The notes under the pieces are model-generated. The model made no database searches and was not told where the DNA came from. It saw only the letters and a list, made by a program, of their open reading frames with translations. Positions 46,200-58,034 of a stretch of DNA of 64,000 nucleotides are shown one piece after another. The stretch spans positions 1 to 64,000 of the forward strand of contig CANMUM010000005.1 of NCBI GenBank assembly GCA_947501025.1, read 5' to 3'. Each line of letters begins with the position of its first letter. The first letter of the stretch is position 1. The position numbers and the translations under genes were made by a program. This DNA comes from an uncultured Paracoccaceae bacterium. Lineage in GTDB: Bacteria; Pseudomonadota; Alphaproteobacteria; Rhodobacterales; Rhodobacteraceae.

Positions 46200-47149
46200 T
46201 TGGCTCTCACAAACAAACATTGAATATTGCGTGCAAGCAGCGCCACACAAGCCGCTTGAGCCTCTGCGCCATCGGCAAAACCAGAAACACGGAGGCGATA
46301 ATAAAGCTTACCGTTTACCGTCGTTTTCTCCACATAAAGAGATTTGCTACCAAGTAATTCTGTATTGGCCGCTTGGATTTTCTTCCATTGCGCTTGTGTA
46401 TCGGCAAGTGCGGTATTGGCTGCGAGTTGGATCAATGCTGTGCCTGATGGTAAACGCGGACCAAGCTCATCATCACCTGATGGCGTTGTTTCGATTGCTT
46501 CTGGTACCTCTACAACTTCTGCGGCTCCACTTGATGACTGTGCAGATGGGGTTGAAATTATAGGCAATGGTTCAACGATTTCACTTGCGGAAGTGACTGC
46601 CACAGGCAGCGCCTCACCATTTTGCGATCCTGATGGGCGCGCTTCAATAGTCAATGGATTCATTTGATCTTTTGGTGGAATATATAATAATTCTGGCCGC
46701 CGTTCAGGCGCTGCAACCGATTCAATATTTGCGTCAAAAACAACCGCATCATCGTGTCCTGTATGACTTGCAGTTTCGACTGGTATTTGAACTGTTGTTG
46801 TAGATGTATTTGAAATTGCGGGTTCAACACCATCTAAATTTGCAGGGCGCGGCGCGAGCTCCACATCATCTGTGAGCGCTGGAGGATTGCCTTCAAGAAC
46901 ACCATTGACTTGATTGCCTTGATAATCAACCGCTTCACCGCCCGCATCTTCAGGTGTTGTACGTATCTCACCTTCCAATGCTGAAATGACTGGAACAGTT
47001 GATGCATCGCGACTTCCCAAACCATAAAGCCAATAGGCCAATCCTGCAATAATGATTACCGAGCTGCCGATACCGACAAATTTCGTTATCTTTGCTGTAA
47101 GCGGTTCTTTGGCCGGTTGTTCAGGATTTGAATAATCATTCATGCTCAT
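46196..47149 (-). CDS. SPOR-domain cell-wall protein
   Basis: 317 residues with one transmembrane helix (about residues 29-46) near the N-terminus, a long low-complexity Pro/Glu/Thr-rich periplasmic linker, and a C-terminal SPOR domain (LIQLAANTALADTQAQWKKI to LLARNIQCLFVRA). SPOR domains bind denuded septal peptidoglycan. Its place between argS and nagZ is conserved in alphaproteobacteria and fits a role in cell division. Confidence 0.85.
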   Translation of the reverse strand: MSMNDYSNPEQPAKEPLTAKITKFVGIGSSVIIIAGLAYWLYGLGSRDASTVPVISALEGEIRTTPEDAGGEAVDYQGNQVNGVLEGNPPALTDDVELAPRPANLDGVEPAISNTSTTTVQIPVETASHTGHDDAVVFDANIESVAAPERRPELLYIPPKDQMNPLTIEARPSGSQNGEALPVAVTSASEIVEPLPIISTPSAQSSSGAAEVVEVPEAIETTPSGDDELGPRLPSGTALIQLAANTALADTQAQWKKIQAANTELLGSKSLYVEKTTVNGKLYYRLRVSGFADGAEAQAACVALLARNIQCLFVRAK

Positions 47150-47193
47150 TGACTGTCCTCAATTATTTATTGCGCCATTATTATTCAGTTTTT

Positions 47194-48909
47194 TTAACGC
47201 ATTTCATCCATAGGCGAAACGCCCAAAATTTGCAATCCATTCACAATAACTTGGCGAACTGATGCCACCAATGCCAAACGCGCAGCGCTCAATTCAACGT
47301 CATCTGCGCGTATGAAGCGCAATTGATCATCAAGCTTACCTTGATGCTGCAAGGAATGGAAATCCGAAGCCAGCTCATAAAGATAGAAAGCTATACGGTG
47401 CGGCTCATGTGCCTCAGCTGCTGCGGCAAATACTCTGGGGAAATTGGCTAGATTTTTAATCAGATTCATCTCACCTTCTGTGTTGAGAAGTGTGAGGTCA
47501 GCTGCAGGTAACTTATCAAATTCAGCCTTGGCTTTTGACGCAATCGATACCGCCCGCGCATGCGCATATTGGACATAAAATACAGGATTGTCTTTGGATT
47601 GCTCTTTGACCTTGTCGAAATCAAAATCAAGGGGTGCATCTGGTTTGCGCATTAATACAACAAAGCGCGCGACATCTGGGCCGACCTCTTCGATAATATC
47701 TGACAAGAGAATAAAATTCCCTGCGCGTTTCGACATTTTGAATGGTTCGCCATTTTTAAAAAGTTTTACGAGCTGACAAAGCTTGACATCAAGCTCAACC
47801 TTTCCGCCCGATAAAGCCCGCACAGCAGCCTGCATTCGCTTCACATAACCGCCGTGATCCGCACCGAAAATATCGATTAAATGATCATAGCCGCGCTCAA
47901 TTTTATCAAAGTGATAGGCAATATCAGGCGCAAAATATGTCCAAGCACCATCTGATTTTTGGATCGGACGATCCACATCATCACCATGCTCCGTAGACTT
48001 AAACAAGGTCTGCTCGCGTGGCTCCCAATCGCTAAGTTCTTTGCCCTTTGGTGGCGGTAAAGTTCCCCGATAAATCAGCCCTGAATCATCGAGAAAACCA
48101 ATTGCCGCCTCGATGCGCCCGCCATCATAAAGTGAACGCTCTGAATAATATTTATCCATTTTCACACCTAGTGATGCCAGATCTCCCTCGATCAGCGTCA
48201 TCATCGCAGCCGTAGCTTTTTCGCGGAAAATGGTGAGCCACTCAGCCTCATCTGCGCCAATAAACTTGTCACCAAATTCTTCTTTCATGGCTTGACCCAA
48301 GTCAATGAGATATTCACCTGGATAAGTGCCATCGGGGAATTCAACCTGTTGGCCATGAGCCTCTAAATAGCGCAAATAAACGGAGCGTGCGAGCACATCC
48401 ACCTGCGCGCCACCATCATTGACATAATATTCGCGTGTGACCTTAAAGCCTGCGAAATCAAGCAAGCCCGCAAGCGCATCACCGACAACCGCTCCGCGCA
48501 TATGACCTGCATGCAATGGCCCTGTCGGATTGGCAGATACATATTCAACATTTACCGATTGCCCCTGCCCCAAATTGCTACGGCCAAATTTCTCACCTTC
48601 ATCATTAATTTGAGCAACAACATTTTGAATAATCTTTGGCGCTAGTCGGAAATTCATAAACCCAGGGCCCGCGACATCAATTTGCGTCACCATATCAACA
48701 CCCTGAAACTTTGCAGCAATTTCATCAGCAAGCTCGCGCGGTTTGCGTCCAGCAGGCTTTGCAAGAACCATAGCCACATTAGAGGCCATATCGCCATGCG
48801 CCTTGTCCTTTGGCGGTTCAACCGTCACATTTTTTGTGTCGACATTAGCACCAAGAACATCTTGAGCAGCTGTGATGATATGTGATTTGAGTTGGCTAAA
48901 AATGTCCAT
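47194..48909 (-). CDS. argS: Arginyl-tRNA synthetase
   Basis: 571-residue class I synthetase. The HIGH-type motif is NPTGPLHAGHMRGAVVGD (about residues 122-139) and the KMSKS-type motif is FKMSKRAGNF. An N-terminal ArgRS additional domain and the C-terminal anticodon-binding DALR domain ending MDEMR are present. It lies upstream of the SPOR-nagZ-scpA-scpB genes on the same strand. Confidence 0.96.
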   Translation of the reverse strand: MDIFSQLKSHIITAAQDVLGANVDTKNVTVEPPKDKAHGDMASNVAMVLAKPAGRKPRELADEIAAKFQGVDMVTQIDVAGPGFMNFRLAPKIIQNVVAQINDEGEKFGRSNLGQGQSVNVEYVSANPTGPLHAGHMRGAVVGDALAGLLDFAGFKVTREYYVNDGGAQVDVLARSVYLRYLEAHGQQVEFPDGTYPGEYLIDLGQAMKEEFGDKFIGADEAEWLTIFREKATAAMMTLIEGDLASLGVKMDKYYSERSLYDGGRIEAAIGFLDDSGLIYRGTLPPPKGKELSDWEPREQTLFKSTEHGDDVDRPIQKSDGAWTYFAPDIAYHFDKIERGYDHLIDIFGADHGGYVKRMQAAVRALSGGKVELDVKLCQLVKLFKNGEPFKMSKRAGNFILLSDIIEEVGPDVARFVVLMRKPDAPLDFDFDKVKEQSKDNPVFYVQYAHARAVSIASKAKAEFDKLPAADLTLLNTEGEMNLIKNLANFPRVFAAAAEAHEPHRIAFYLYELASDFHSLQHQGKLDDQLRFIRADDVELSAARLALVASVRQVIVNGLQILGVSPMDEMR

Positions 48910-48990
48910 AAGTTAATCCAATAATTTTACAATTTCGATTTGATTGAACCCTAACATAACGGGTTTGATATTGAAAAGGCTTTAGCCTTG

Positions 48991-50139
48991 TTACCAAGTG
49001 TTTTTATGAGCAAATTCCCATTTTGTTGTGAGATAACGATCGGTCATACCAGAAATATAATCACAAATGGTTTGGGCGCGCGCTATTTCATCTGATAAAT
49101 CACGTGTTTTTTGCCATTGTGACGGCAAAAGCTTGGGATCATCAAATATCACATCAAAAGTTTTGCCAACCATGGATTGAGCTGTATCGCGCATAGAAAC
49201 CACGGTTTCATGACGATAGAGGTTTTCAAAAAGAAATTTTCGCAAGATATTGATATCATTTAACATATTATCCGAAAAAGCGATCATTGTTTGACCAGAT
49301 GAACGGACATCTTCAACTGATTTAGGCGCAATATTGGTAATGCGTTTCGCACTTTGCGCGTAAACATCCTCAACCATAAATCCAAAAAACCGTGACAATG
49401 CCTCAAGGCGCAGCAATTTTCCGTGTGCATTTGGGTAGGTTTGCCGAACGGCATCAAAAGCCCGCGCAATTATCGGAACCGTTTGCACTTGCTCATCGTT
49501 TAAAAGCCCTGCGCGCAAGCCATCTTGGAGATCATGATGGTTATAGGCGATATCATCAGCAATTGCTGCGACTTGTGCCTCCAAACTGGCATATCCCGTA
49601 AGTTCCAAATTATAATTTGTACAAAAATCTCGCATCGCCCAAGGAATTTCGCCTGTGATCGGCCCATTATGTTTGGCAATTCCCTCAAGGCTTTCCCAAG
49701 TCAAATTCAGCCCATCAAAATCAATATAACGCTCTTCAAGTTCGCTCACAATTCGGATGGCCTGTGCATTATGATCAAATCCACCAAAGCGTTCCATTTT
49801 GTCTTGTAAAACATCTTCGCCTGTATGACCAAATGGCGGATGTCCAAGATCATGCGATAACGCAACAACCTCGGCCAAATCTTCGTTCAATCGCAAGCGC
49901 CGCGCCAATGTGCGCGCAACTTGTGCAACTTCCAGCGAGTGCGTGAGACGCGTTCGGTTAAGATCATTTTCATGGACAACGAAGACTTGGGTTTTGTGCA
50001 TTAACCTACGAAAAGCCGTGCTATGAATTATGCGATCGCGGTCGCGTTGAAATGATTCGCGAAAATCTGAGCGGCGCTCAGCATGAAAACGACCCCGACT
50101 ATTTTCGCCAATGCATGCATAAACTGCCAAATCGTTCAT
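48991..50139 (-). CDS. dgt: dGTPase-like HD-domain triphosphohydrolase
   Basis: 382 residues. The HD metal motif is VVALSHDLGHPPFGHTGED (about residues 90-108), preceded by RTRLTHSLEVAQVART and followed by DDIAYNHHDLQDG. This is the standard-length deoxyguanosine-triphosphate triphosphohydrolase-like family found before argS in alphaproteobacteria. It hydrolyses dNTPs to deoxynucleoside and triphosphate. Divergent from erpA. Confidence 0.93.
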   Translation of the reverse strand: MNDLAVYACIGENSRGRFHAERRSDFRESFQRDRDRIIHSTAFRRLMHKTQVFVVHENDLNRTRLTHSLEVAQVARTLARRLRLNEDLAEVVALSHDLGHPPFGHTGEDVLQDKMERFGGFDHNAQAIRIVSELEERYIDFDGLNLTWESLEGIAKHNGPITGEIPWAMRDFCTNYNLELTGYASLEAQVAAIADDIAYNHHDLQDGLRAGLLNDEQVQTVPIIARAFDAVRQTYPNAHGKLLRLEALSRFFGFMVEDVYAQSAKRITNIAPKSVEDVRSSGQTMIAFSDNMLNDINILRKFLFENLYRHETVVSMRDTAQSMVGKTFDVIFDDPKLLPSQWQKTRDLSDEIARAQTICDYISGMTDRYLTTKWEFAHKNTW

Positions 50140-50206
50140 GGATTACCCCTTGATTAGATCATCATATCTTCCTATTTATAGGTTATATTTGATATTGGAA
50201 AGCCTC

Positions 50207-50533
50207 ATGGACGCATTGCAAATCCCACCCCAAGCAACCCCTGCCGCATTTGAACAATTGCGCAATATTGGCGGTAAAGAAGGCGTTTTACGCGTAGCCG
50301 TTGATGGCGGAGGTTGCTCTGGATTTCAGTATCGCATCGAGCTTGATCAAGCCAATGGCGAAGATTTGGTGATCGCTTATCAAGGCAACAAAATCGTCAT
50401 AGACCCCGTTTCTTTGCCGTTTCTTTCAGGTGCAGTTATTGACTATAAGGTCGAGTTAATTGGATCACGTTTTGTCATAGAAAATCCCAATGCCGCAACA
50501 AGCTGTGGCTGCGGCACGAGCTTTTCAATTTAA
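50207..50533 (+). CDS. erpA: A-type iron-sulfur carrier ErpA
   Basis: 108 residues from the ATG at 50207; the longer frame from 50138 overlaps dgt and its extra residues are unlike the family. The three conserved cysteines are in GGGCSGF and SCGCGTSF. It delivers Fe-S clusters to apo-proteins. The erpA/dgt divergent arrangement is typical of alphaproteobacteria. Confidence 0.92.
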   Translation: MDALQIPPQATPAAFEQLRNIGGKEGVLRVAVDGGGCSGFQYRIELDQANGEDLVIAYQGNKIVIDPVSLPFLSGAVIDYKVELIGSRFVIENPNAATSCGCGTSFSI

Positions 50534-50563
50534 TTTTGGGAGATAAGGATCGGATGGAATCTT

Positions 50564-51294
50564 ATGCAAAAAAATATAGCTGAATTACCTGCTGAAAAAC
50601 AAAAAGCATTTGTTGAATTTGAAGCGCAGGCTCAAATTGCGTTCAAAAAATCATATGATAACGATCGTAGTGACAATAGTGATCAAAATGGTAATTATAT
50701 TGGATCATATCAACCTGAAAGATCTTACGTTACAAAAATTCTTGCTTTTCTTGATGAATATTCATTAGAAACTGAAATCGAAGATATCTCAGATTTACAA
50801 GGTGATACTTTTTTTCGTGCATTTGCTAAGTTTATTTCAAAAGTTGAATATATAGTCACAAGGTATGAACTCCGCTCTAACCGTATAGAATCTGGTACCA
50901 TTGGAACCCTAATCGAGTTTGCGCCAAGTTATAAATCTGATATTGGGGCATTGCTTGAAAAAATTAGAAAAATTGTAAATCAAGGGGTTACTGATGCTCG
51001 TAAAAAAATAAAATATTCAAATGTATTTCGTTTTTACAGTCAGAAGTTGATCGTGATCAGACAACCGTAGATGCCTTCGGAAGCTTACTAATTGATTTTA
51101 GTAAAACCTTGGGTACTGCTGGCGAGAACTTGAATCCAGCGATTGATCAACTGGAGAGACTTAAAGATATATTTATAGGAAAAGCAACAAAAGCCGATGA
51201 ACTCCCTAAGCCTAACAGGCCTAAGCAAATAGAAGATAAAAACTCAGAAAACGGAAATGACTCAATTGATTTTGATGACGAAATTCCTTTTTAA
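50564..51294 (+). pseudogene. Unknown protein split by a frameshift
   Basis: The first frame (50564-51070) encodes 168 helical, charged residues starting MQKNIAELPAEKQKAF. A second frame carries on with QSEVDRDQTTVDAFG and SLLIDFSKTLGTAGENL, ending in an acidic tail DSIDFDDEIPF at 51294. The switch falls at a run of five T near 51031-51035. With one more T the protein reads RFLQSEVDRD without a break, about 243 residues in all. So either one base was lost in a homopolymer or the read is wrong. No family is recognised; there is no signal peptide. Confidence 0.6.
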
Positions 51295-51302
51295 ATCTCA
51301 AA

Positions 51303-52559
51303 TCAAGCTCTAACAGCCCCGTCACTTTCGACAAGATATTTAAAACTTGTCAGCTGTGTTGCACCAACAGGGCCGCGCGCATGAAGTTTACCAGTTGCAA
51401 TGCCGATTTCGGCGCCCATACCAAATTCGCCTCCATCGGCAAACTGAGTTGACGTATTCCACATCAAAATAGCACTATCGAGATCCGTAAAGAACTTCGC
51501 GGCTGTTTCCGCATTTTCCGTAATGATGCCATCTGTGTGTTGAGAATGATTGTTTTGAATAAATTCAATGGCTTCATTCATATCACTGACCTCACGAACA
51601 GCAATGATCTTATCCAAAAACTCACAACCCCAATCATCATCTTTTGCAGCAATAACGCCCTCAATAGATTGGTGGGCCGCGTCACCACGCACTTCAACGC
51701 CAGCCTTTAAAAGTGCCTTGACAACATCATCACCATGTTTGGCGCGATAGGCCTTATCCACAACCAAGCATTCGAGTGCGCCGCAGATACCTGTGCGCCG
51801 CGTCTTGGCATTGATGACCACATCAAGGGCTTTTTGCGGGTCGGCATCTTGATCAATATAAAGATGCACAATACCTTCAAGATGAGCAAAAACAGGGACA
51901 CGCGCTTCACGTTGAACAAGCCCAACAAGCCCCTTCCCGCCACGTGGAACGATCACATCCACATGCTCAACCATTGTAAGCAGTTTTTGAACCGCCGCGC
52001 GATCACGTGTTGGAATAATCTGGACAGATTCTGCAGGCAGACCTGCCATGACCAAACCACGAACAATAGCCGCATGTATAGCCGTGCTCGAATGAAAACT
52101 TTCCGAGCCTCCGCGCAATATTGATGCATTACCAGATTTTAAACATAAAGCGGCGGCATCGGCTGTCACATTTGGGCGGCTTTCAAAAATAACGCCTATC
52201 ACTCCAAGCGGTGTTCGCACACGCTTAATGTTTAAGCCTGTAGGCTGCTTCCATTCGCTCATGACCTCACCGATTGGATCTCGCAATTCTGCAACCGCGC
52301 GCAAACCATCAACAACGCCGCGAATTCGATCTTCATCAAGCATCAAACGGTCCATCATGGCATCAGATAGGCCCTTTTCGCGCCCATATTCCATATCTTT
52401 TTGATTTTCTGCGATAATATGAGAGCGCGTCTTCCATATTTCTTCAGCAGCGCCAATCAAAGCCGCATATTTACGCTCAGCCGATATCGTCGCCAAAATA
52501 CGAGAAGCCTGCCTAGCCTTCTCACCAATCTCATTCATAAGTGATTCAATGTTTTTCAT
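51303..52559 (-). CDS. proA: Gamma-glutamyl phosphate reductase
   Basis: Second step of proline synthesis (NADPH-dependent reduction to glutamate semialdehyde). The aldehyde-dehydrogenase fold is evident: [25 protein letters not shown] and the catalytic-Cys motif [34 protein letters not shown] near the end. 418 residues, standard. In the same orientation as proB, with a membrane-protein gene between them. Confidence 0.96.
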   Translation of the reverse strand: MKNIESLMNEIGEKARQASRILATISAERKYAALIGAAEEIWKTRSHIIAENQKDMEYGREKGLSDAMMDRLMLDEDRIRGVVDGLRAVAELRDPIGEVMSEWKQPTGLNIKRVRTPLGVIGVIFESRPNVTADAAALCLKSGNASILRGGSESFHSSTAIHAAIVRGLVMAGLPAESVQIIPTRDRAAVQKLLTMVEHVDVIVPRGGKGLVGLVQREARVPVFAHLEGIVHLYIDQDADPQKALDVVINAKTRRTGICGALECLVVDKAYRAKHGDDVVKALLKAGVEVRGDAAHQSIEGVIAAKDDDWGCEFLDKIIAVREVSDMNEAIEFIQNNHSQHTDGIITENAETAAKFFTDLDSAILMWNTSTQFADGGEFGMGAEIGIATGKLHARGPVGATQLTSFKYLVESDGAVRA

Positions 52560-52646
52560 AATGCTCGTCCGTAAAAGTTAGAGGCATTTTGACGAAAATA
52601 ATTTTGAGGTCAAGTGACCTTATAAAATATATACGCTTTTATAAGA

Positions 52647-53168
52647 TTAGAATTTTTCCCAGCTGTTATCAATAATATCAACATGAGCTGAAGCTAATAA
52701 TGACGCAGCTTTTAATGATGAAAGGGCTAATATTGCCTCAACAACCATGCCGAACAGAAAAATTTCTAAGAACAAAGAAACAGAAAACCATGAGGTTGTG
52801 AATGACATTTGCGATATAGCAATGCATGATAAAAAGCCAAAAAAGAACGAGCTCCAAAAACAGGGCATATTTCTTTTCCAAATATATTTTAGCAAAAAAT
52901 GAACTAAAAAGTTGAAAAATATAGCACCTTGGGCACCGACAATGAGTATTTTTGAAAAATCATTTCTTACATATATTTCTAAAAATACAATCAGCCCATA
53001 AATAATCATGATACTCGCACATGATATTATCAATGCCGTCTTCTCAAAATAACCCGTTTTAGGGAACATTGCTTTACCTTCTTTCCAGGCAGCAAAATAC
53101 TTTGCCTCCAAGCATAGATGAAGCGCAACTCCAATGAAACTAATTGCCAAAATTATATTTGTGTACAT
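52647..53168 (-). CDS. Unknown multi-span membrane protein
   Basis: 173 residues with about five hydrophobic stretches (about residues 4-20, 45-68, 75-95, 103-122 and 125-150). It has a basic loop YIWKRNMPCFW and a polar C-terminus. No family is recognised. AT content is higher than in proA and proB on either side, which suggests a later insertion between them. Confidence 0.55.
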   Translation of the reverse strand: MYTNIILAISFIGVALHLCLEAKYFAAWKEGKAMFPKTGYFEKTALIISCASIMIIYGLIVFLEIYVRNDFSKILIVGAQGAIFFNFLVHFLLKYIWKRNMPCFWSSFFFGFLSCIAISQMSFTTSWFSVSLFLEIFLFGMVVEAILALSSLKAASLLASAHVDIIDNSWEKF

Positions 53169-53236
53169 AATAGCACAGAAGATAATCGTTAAATATTAAC
53201 GAAAACCTAATTAATTAAGCTTGGTTAGTAAAATAT

Positions 53237-55761
<2,525 letters not shown>

Positions 55762-56592
55762 ATGTTTAAATGGTTAAAATCCCTTTGGGATGCAATTGTC
55801 ACTCCAGTAGTAGAATTTTTCACAGCAACTGTGGAAGCAGTTGTGGAAGTAGCGGCAACAGTAATCGATACTGCTGTAGATGTAACGACAGATGTCATCA
55901 CAGGTGTAGCACATGCGGTTCTTGACCCAATAGGTCTTGGTGACGTAGCAGATGTTCTTGATGTTGCCGAAGTGTTGGTTGATAATACTGTTGACTTTGT
56001 AACTGATGTTGCGGTTACCACAGTAGGCACGGCAGGCGATCTTCTCGAAGATGTTGTTGAGCTTGGTGGCGATATTGTTTCACTTGATGTTGGCGGTGTA
56101 GTTTCAGCTGTTGGCAATGTTCTTGAAACAACAACCGATTTTGTAGATGATATCGTTAGTGACGATGTATATACATACCTTGCTGGTTCAGCATATGAAA
56201 TCGAAGAAATCACAGATGAAGAAGGTAGCTTTCTTGAGCCTGTCAGTGACTTAATTGGAGAGGTCATTTCACCAACAATTGAAGCTGTTTACGAAGTCAT
56301 TGATGCGGTTGAAGAAGTATTCGTCGATCCAATCGTTGATGCCGTTGGTGATGCTTTCGATTTTGTTGGTGAAACCATTTCTGATACAGTTGATGATGTC
56401 CTTTCACCAATAACTGATGTGATTGACGAAGTGTTGGTCGAGCCATATCTTGATCCGATCACTGACGCTATTAGTGATGTTACGACGACAGTACTTGATG
56501 GCTACGAGGAATACGTCCTCGATCCAATTACTGACGCGGTTAGCGATGCTGCGGATTATGTGAGTGATACCGTTTCGGAGTTATTCGCGTAA
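55762..56592 (+). CDS. Hyper-acidic amphipathic-repeat protein
   Basis: 276 residues, unlike anything I recognise. After MFKWLKSLWDAIV there is no Lys or Arg for about 270 residues and no Cys or further Met; Val, Asp, Glu, Thr, Ala and Ile dominate, so the pI must be very low. The sequence is a chain of roughly 11-residue amphipathic units, with the phrase DPITDA repeated (about residues 233-237 and 253-258) alongside related DPIGLGD, DPIVDA and SPITDV. No classical signal peptide is present; the Trp-rich first helix could bind membrane. It is 82 bases ahead of a Hint-domain gene. The opposite strand shows an open Ser-rich frame that is only a shadow. Confidence 0.75.
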   Translation: MFKWLKSLWDAIVTPVVEFFTATVEAVVEVAATVIDTAVDVTTDVITGVAHAVLDPIGLGDVADVLDVAEVLVDNTVDFVTDVAVTTVGTAGDLLEDVVELGGDIVSLDVGGVVSAVGNVLETTTDFVDDIVSDDVYTYLAGSAYEIEEITDEEGSFLEPVSDLIGEVISPTIEAVYEVIDAVEEVFVDPIVDAVGDAFDFVGETISDTVDDVLSPITDVIDEVLVEPYLDPITDAISDVTTTVLDGYEEYVLDPITDAVSDAADYVSDTVSELFA

Positions 56593-56600
56593 AAAAATTT

Positions 56601-56628
56601 AAGTGGTCCCTTGAATATGGGGCCACTT
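56601..56628 (+). terminator. Strong hairpin between the acidic and Hint genes
   Basis: AAGTGGTCCC (56601-56610) pairs with GGGGCCACTT (56619-56628) across an 8-base loop, ten pairs with one T-G wobble, and is followed by TCTGATTTTGATTT. It is a likely partial terminator or an mRNA-stabilising 3' end for the acidic-protein message. Confidence 0.6.
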
Positions 56629-56674
56629 TCTGATTTTGATTTATTACAATATTTCTTTAGGGGGAATTAATTAA

Positions 56675-57838
56675 ATGGCTACAATCGTTCTAACTTCAGT
56701 CGACAACCTTGCGGGCGCACCAACCACTGAGGCATATACTGCAGAAAGTGCCTTTTCAGAGTTTCCAGATGATATCTCCAGTTCAACTGGTTCGTACCAT
56801 GATGATTATGTTCTAGCAGATTCTTACGATACATCTCTTGATACGACATCGATTGAATTTACAGGAACTTTTTCGGGCTTGGATGCTGGTGATGCCCCTG
56901 CAGATTCTAGCACATCTTCTCAATGGGATACTGGCGGGACTTCATATACGGATTTGCCAACAGCTGACGTTACGATCGATGGTGTAACAACAACGGGATG
57001 GTATATTGTTCTTGATCAACAGTCTACAACTTGGTTTGGAGACGACAACGAAGAGCTTAACTCACCTGGTGGAAGTGGCACGGCTCAGGATTTTGAAATA
57101 TCTGCCGTGATGGGTCGTGACCCAGATACTGGTGAATGGCAAGTTCTAGGCTATATTTCAATCGGTCTTACAATTGAGGAGGCGACCGAACTTGCGCCCG
57201 GCGCAAATGCGGACCCTGGTCAAGATCCGACTACTGGGGCGTATACTGCCACTAGCGTTGAGCAATCAGTTTACACTGTAGAATGCTTTACACGTGGGAC
57301 AATGATACGCACTCAAAATGGCGAAGTTTTAGTTGAAAACCTAAAAGCTGGCGATATGGTTCTAACACGTGACCACGGCCTGAAAGCTATACGCTGGATT
57401 GGGTCGCAAACAGTTGCAGCCACTGGAAACCTCGCGCCGATCATGTTTAAAGCTGGTTCAATTGGTAATAAAACCGATCTTCGCGTTAGCCCACAACACC
57501 GTATGGTTATTGATGGTTCAAAAGCTGAAATTCTATTCAGTGAAGAAGAGGTTTTTGTATTGGCAAAGCACTTGGTGAACGGCGATACAATTTATGTAGA
57601 CAATGGTGGTTTTGTTGAATACTTTCACATGATGTTTGATACGCATGAAGTTGTTTTTGCAAACGGTGCAGCAACTGAAAGCTTCCAACCAGGTCAACAA
57701 AATATGAATAAATTTGCGAACGAAACACGTGAAGAGATTTTTGAGCTGTTCCCTGAGCTTCGTAAAGACATTTCTGAGTTTGGTGAAGCTGCACGATACA
57801 CGCTAAGTAAGCACGAAGCGCGCGTATTAAGTATTTAA
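56675..57838 (+). CDS. Hint (hedgehog/intein) domain protein
   Basis: 387 residues. The first 200 are acidic, rich in Ser, Thr, Asp and Gly, with no signal peptide. The Hint domain starts at VECFTRGTMIRTQNGE (about residue 206), with the Cys expected for autocatalysis, and continues with VENLKAGDMVLTRDHG, IRWIGSQTV, RVSPQHRMVI and FHMMFDTHEVVFANG. These bacterial Hint proteins are common in Rhodobacterales and are thought to self-process after secretion, but the role is unproven. The acidic N-terminal part resembles type I secreted proteins only in composition. A GGGGG ribosome-binding site lies upstream. Confidence 0.8.
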   Translation: MATIVLTSVDNLAGAPTTEAYTAESAFSEFPDDISSSTGSYHDDYVLADSYDTSLDTTSIEFTGTFSGLDAGDAPADSSTSSQWDTGGTSYTDLPTADVTIDGVTTTGWYIVLDQQSTTWFGDDNEELNSPGGSGTAQDFEISAVMGRDPDTGEWQVLGYISIGLTIEEATELAPGANADPGQDPTTGAYTATSVEQSVYTVECFTRGTMIRTQNGEVLVENLKAGDMVLTRDHGLKAIRWIGSQTVAATGNLAPIMFKAGSIGNKTDLRVSPQHRMVIDGSKAEILFSEEEVFVLAKHLVNGDTIYVDNGGFVEYFHMMFDTHEVVFANGAATESFQPGQQNMNKFANETREEIFELFPELRKDISEFGEAARYTLSKHEARVLSI

Positions 57839-57862
57839 TATTCATAATAAATATAAAAATTT

Positions 57863-57895
57863 GGTCTGCTGGAGTGATCTAGCAGGCCTTTTTTT
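57863..57895 (+). terminator. Intrinsic terminator after the Hint gene
   Basis: GGTCTGCT (57863-57870) and AGCAGGCC (57881-57888) form an 8-bp stem (one T-G wobble) with a 10-base loop, followed by seven T. A textbook rho-independent terminator 25 bases after the stop codon. Confidence 0.85.
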
Positions 57896-58034
57896 ATAGA
57901 CAATGCAGCTTAACAATAGCTACCTAATAATAAATTCGGCATATTTTAGTTATATGCTCTATCTTTATCGATGTAATAATTGGCACATCCAGCCGAAATG
58001 AAATATAATAGCATTATGAAATCGGGAACAAATC

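Noticed and set aside
51109-51294. Separate 61-codon gene
   Set aside because: The frame is open further upstream and joins the preceding gene with a one-base correction at a T-run.
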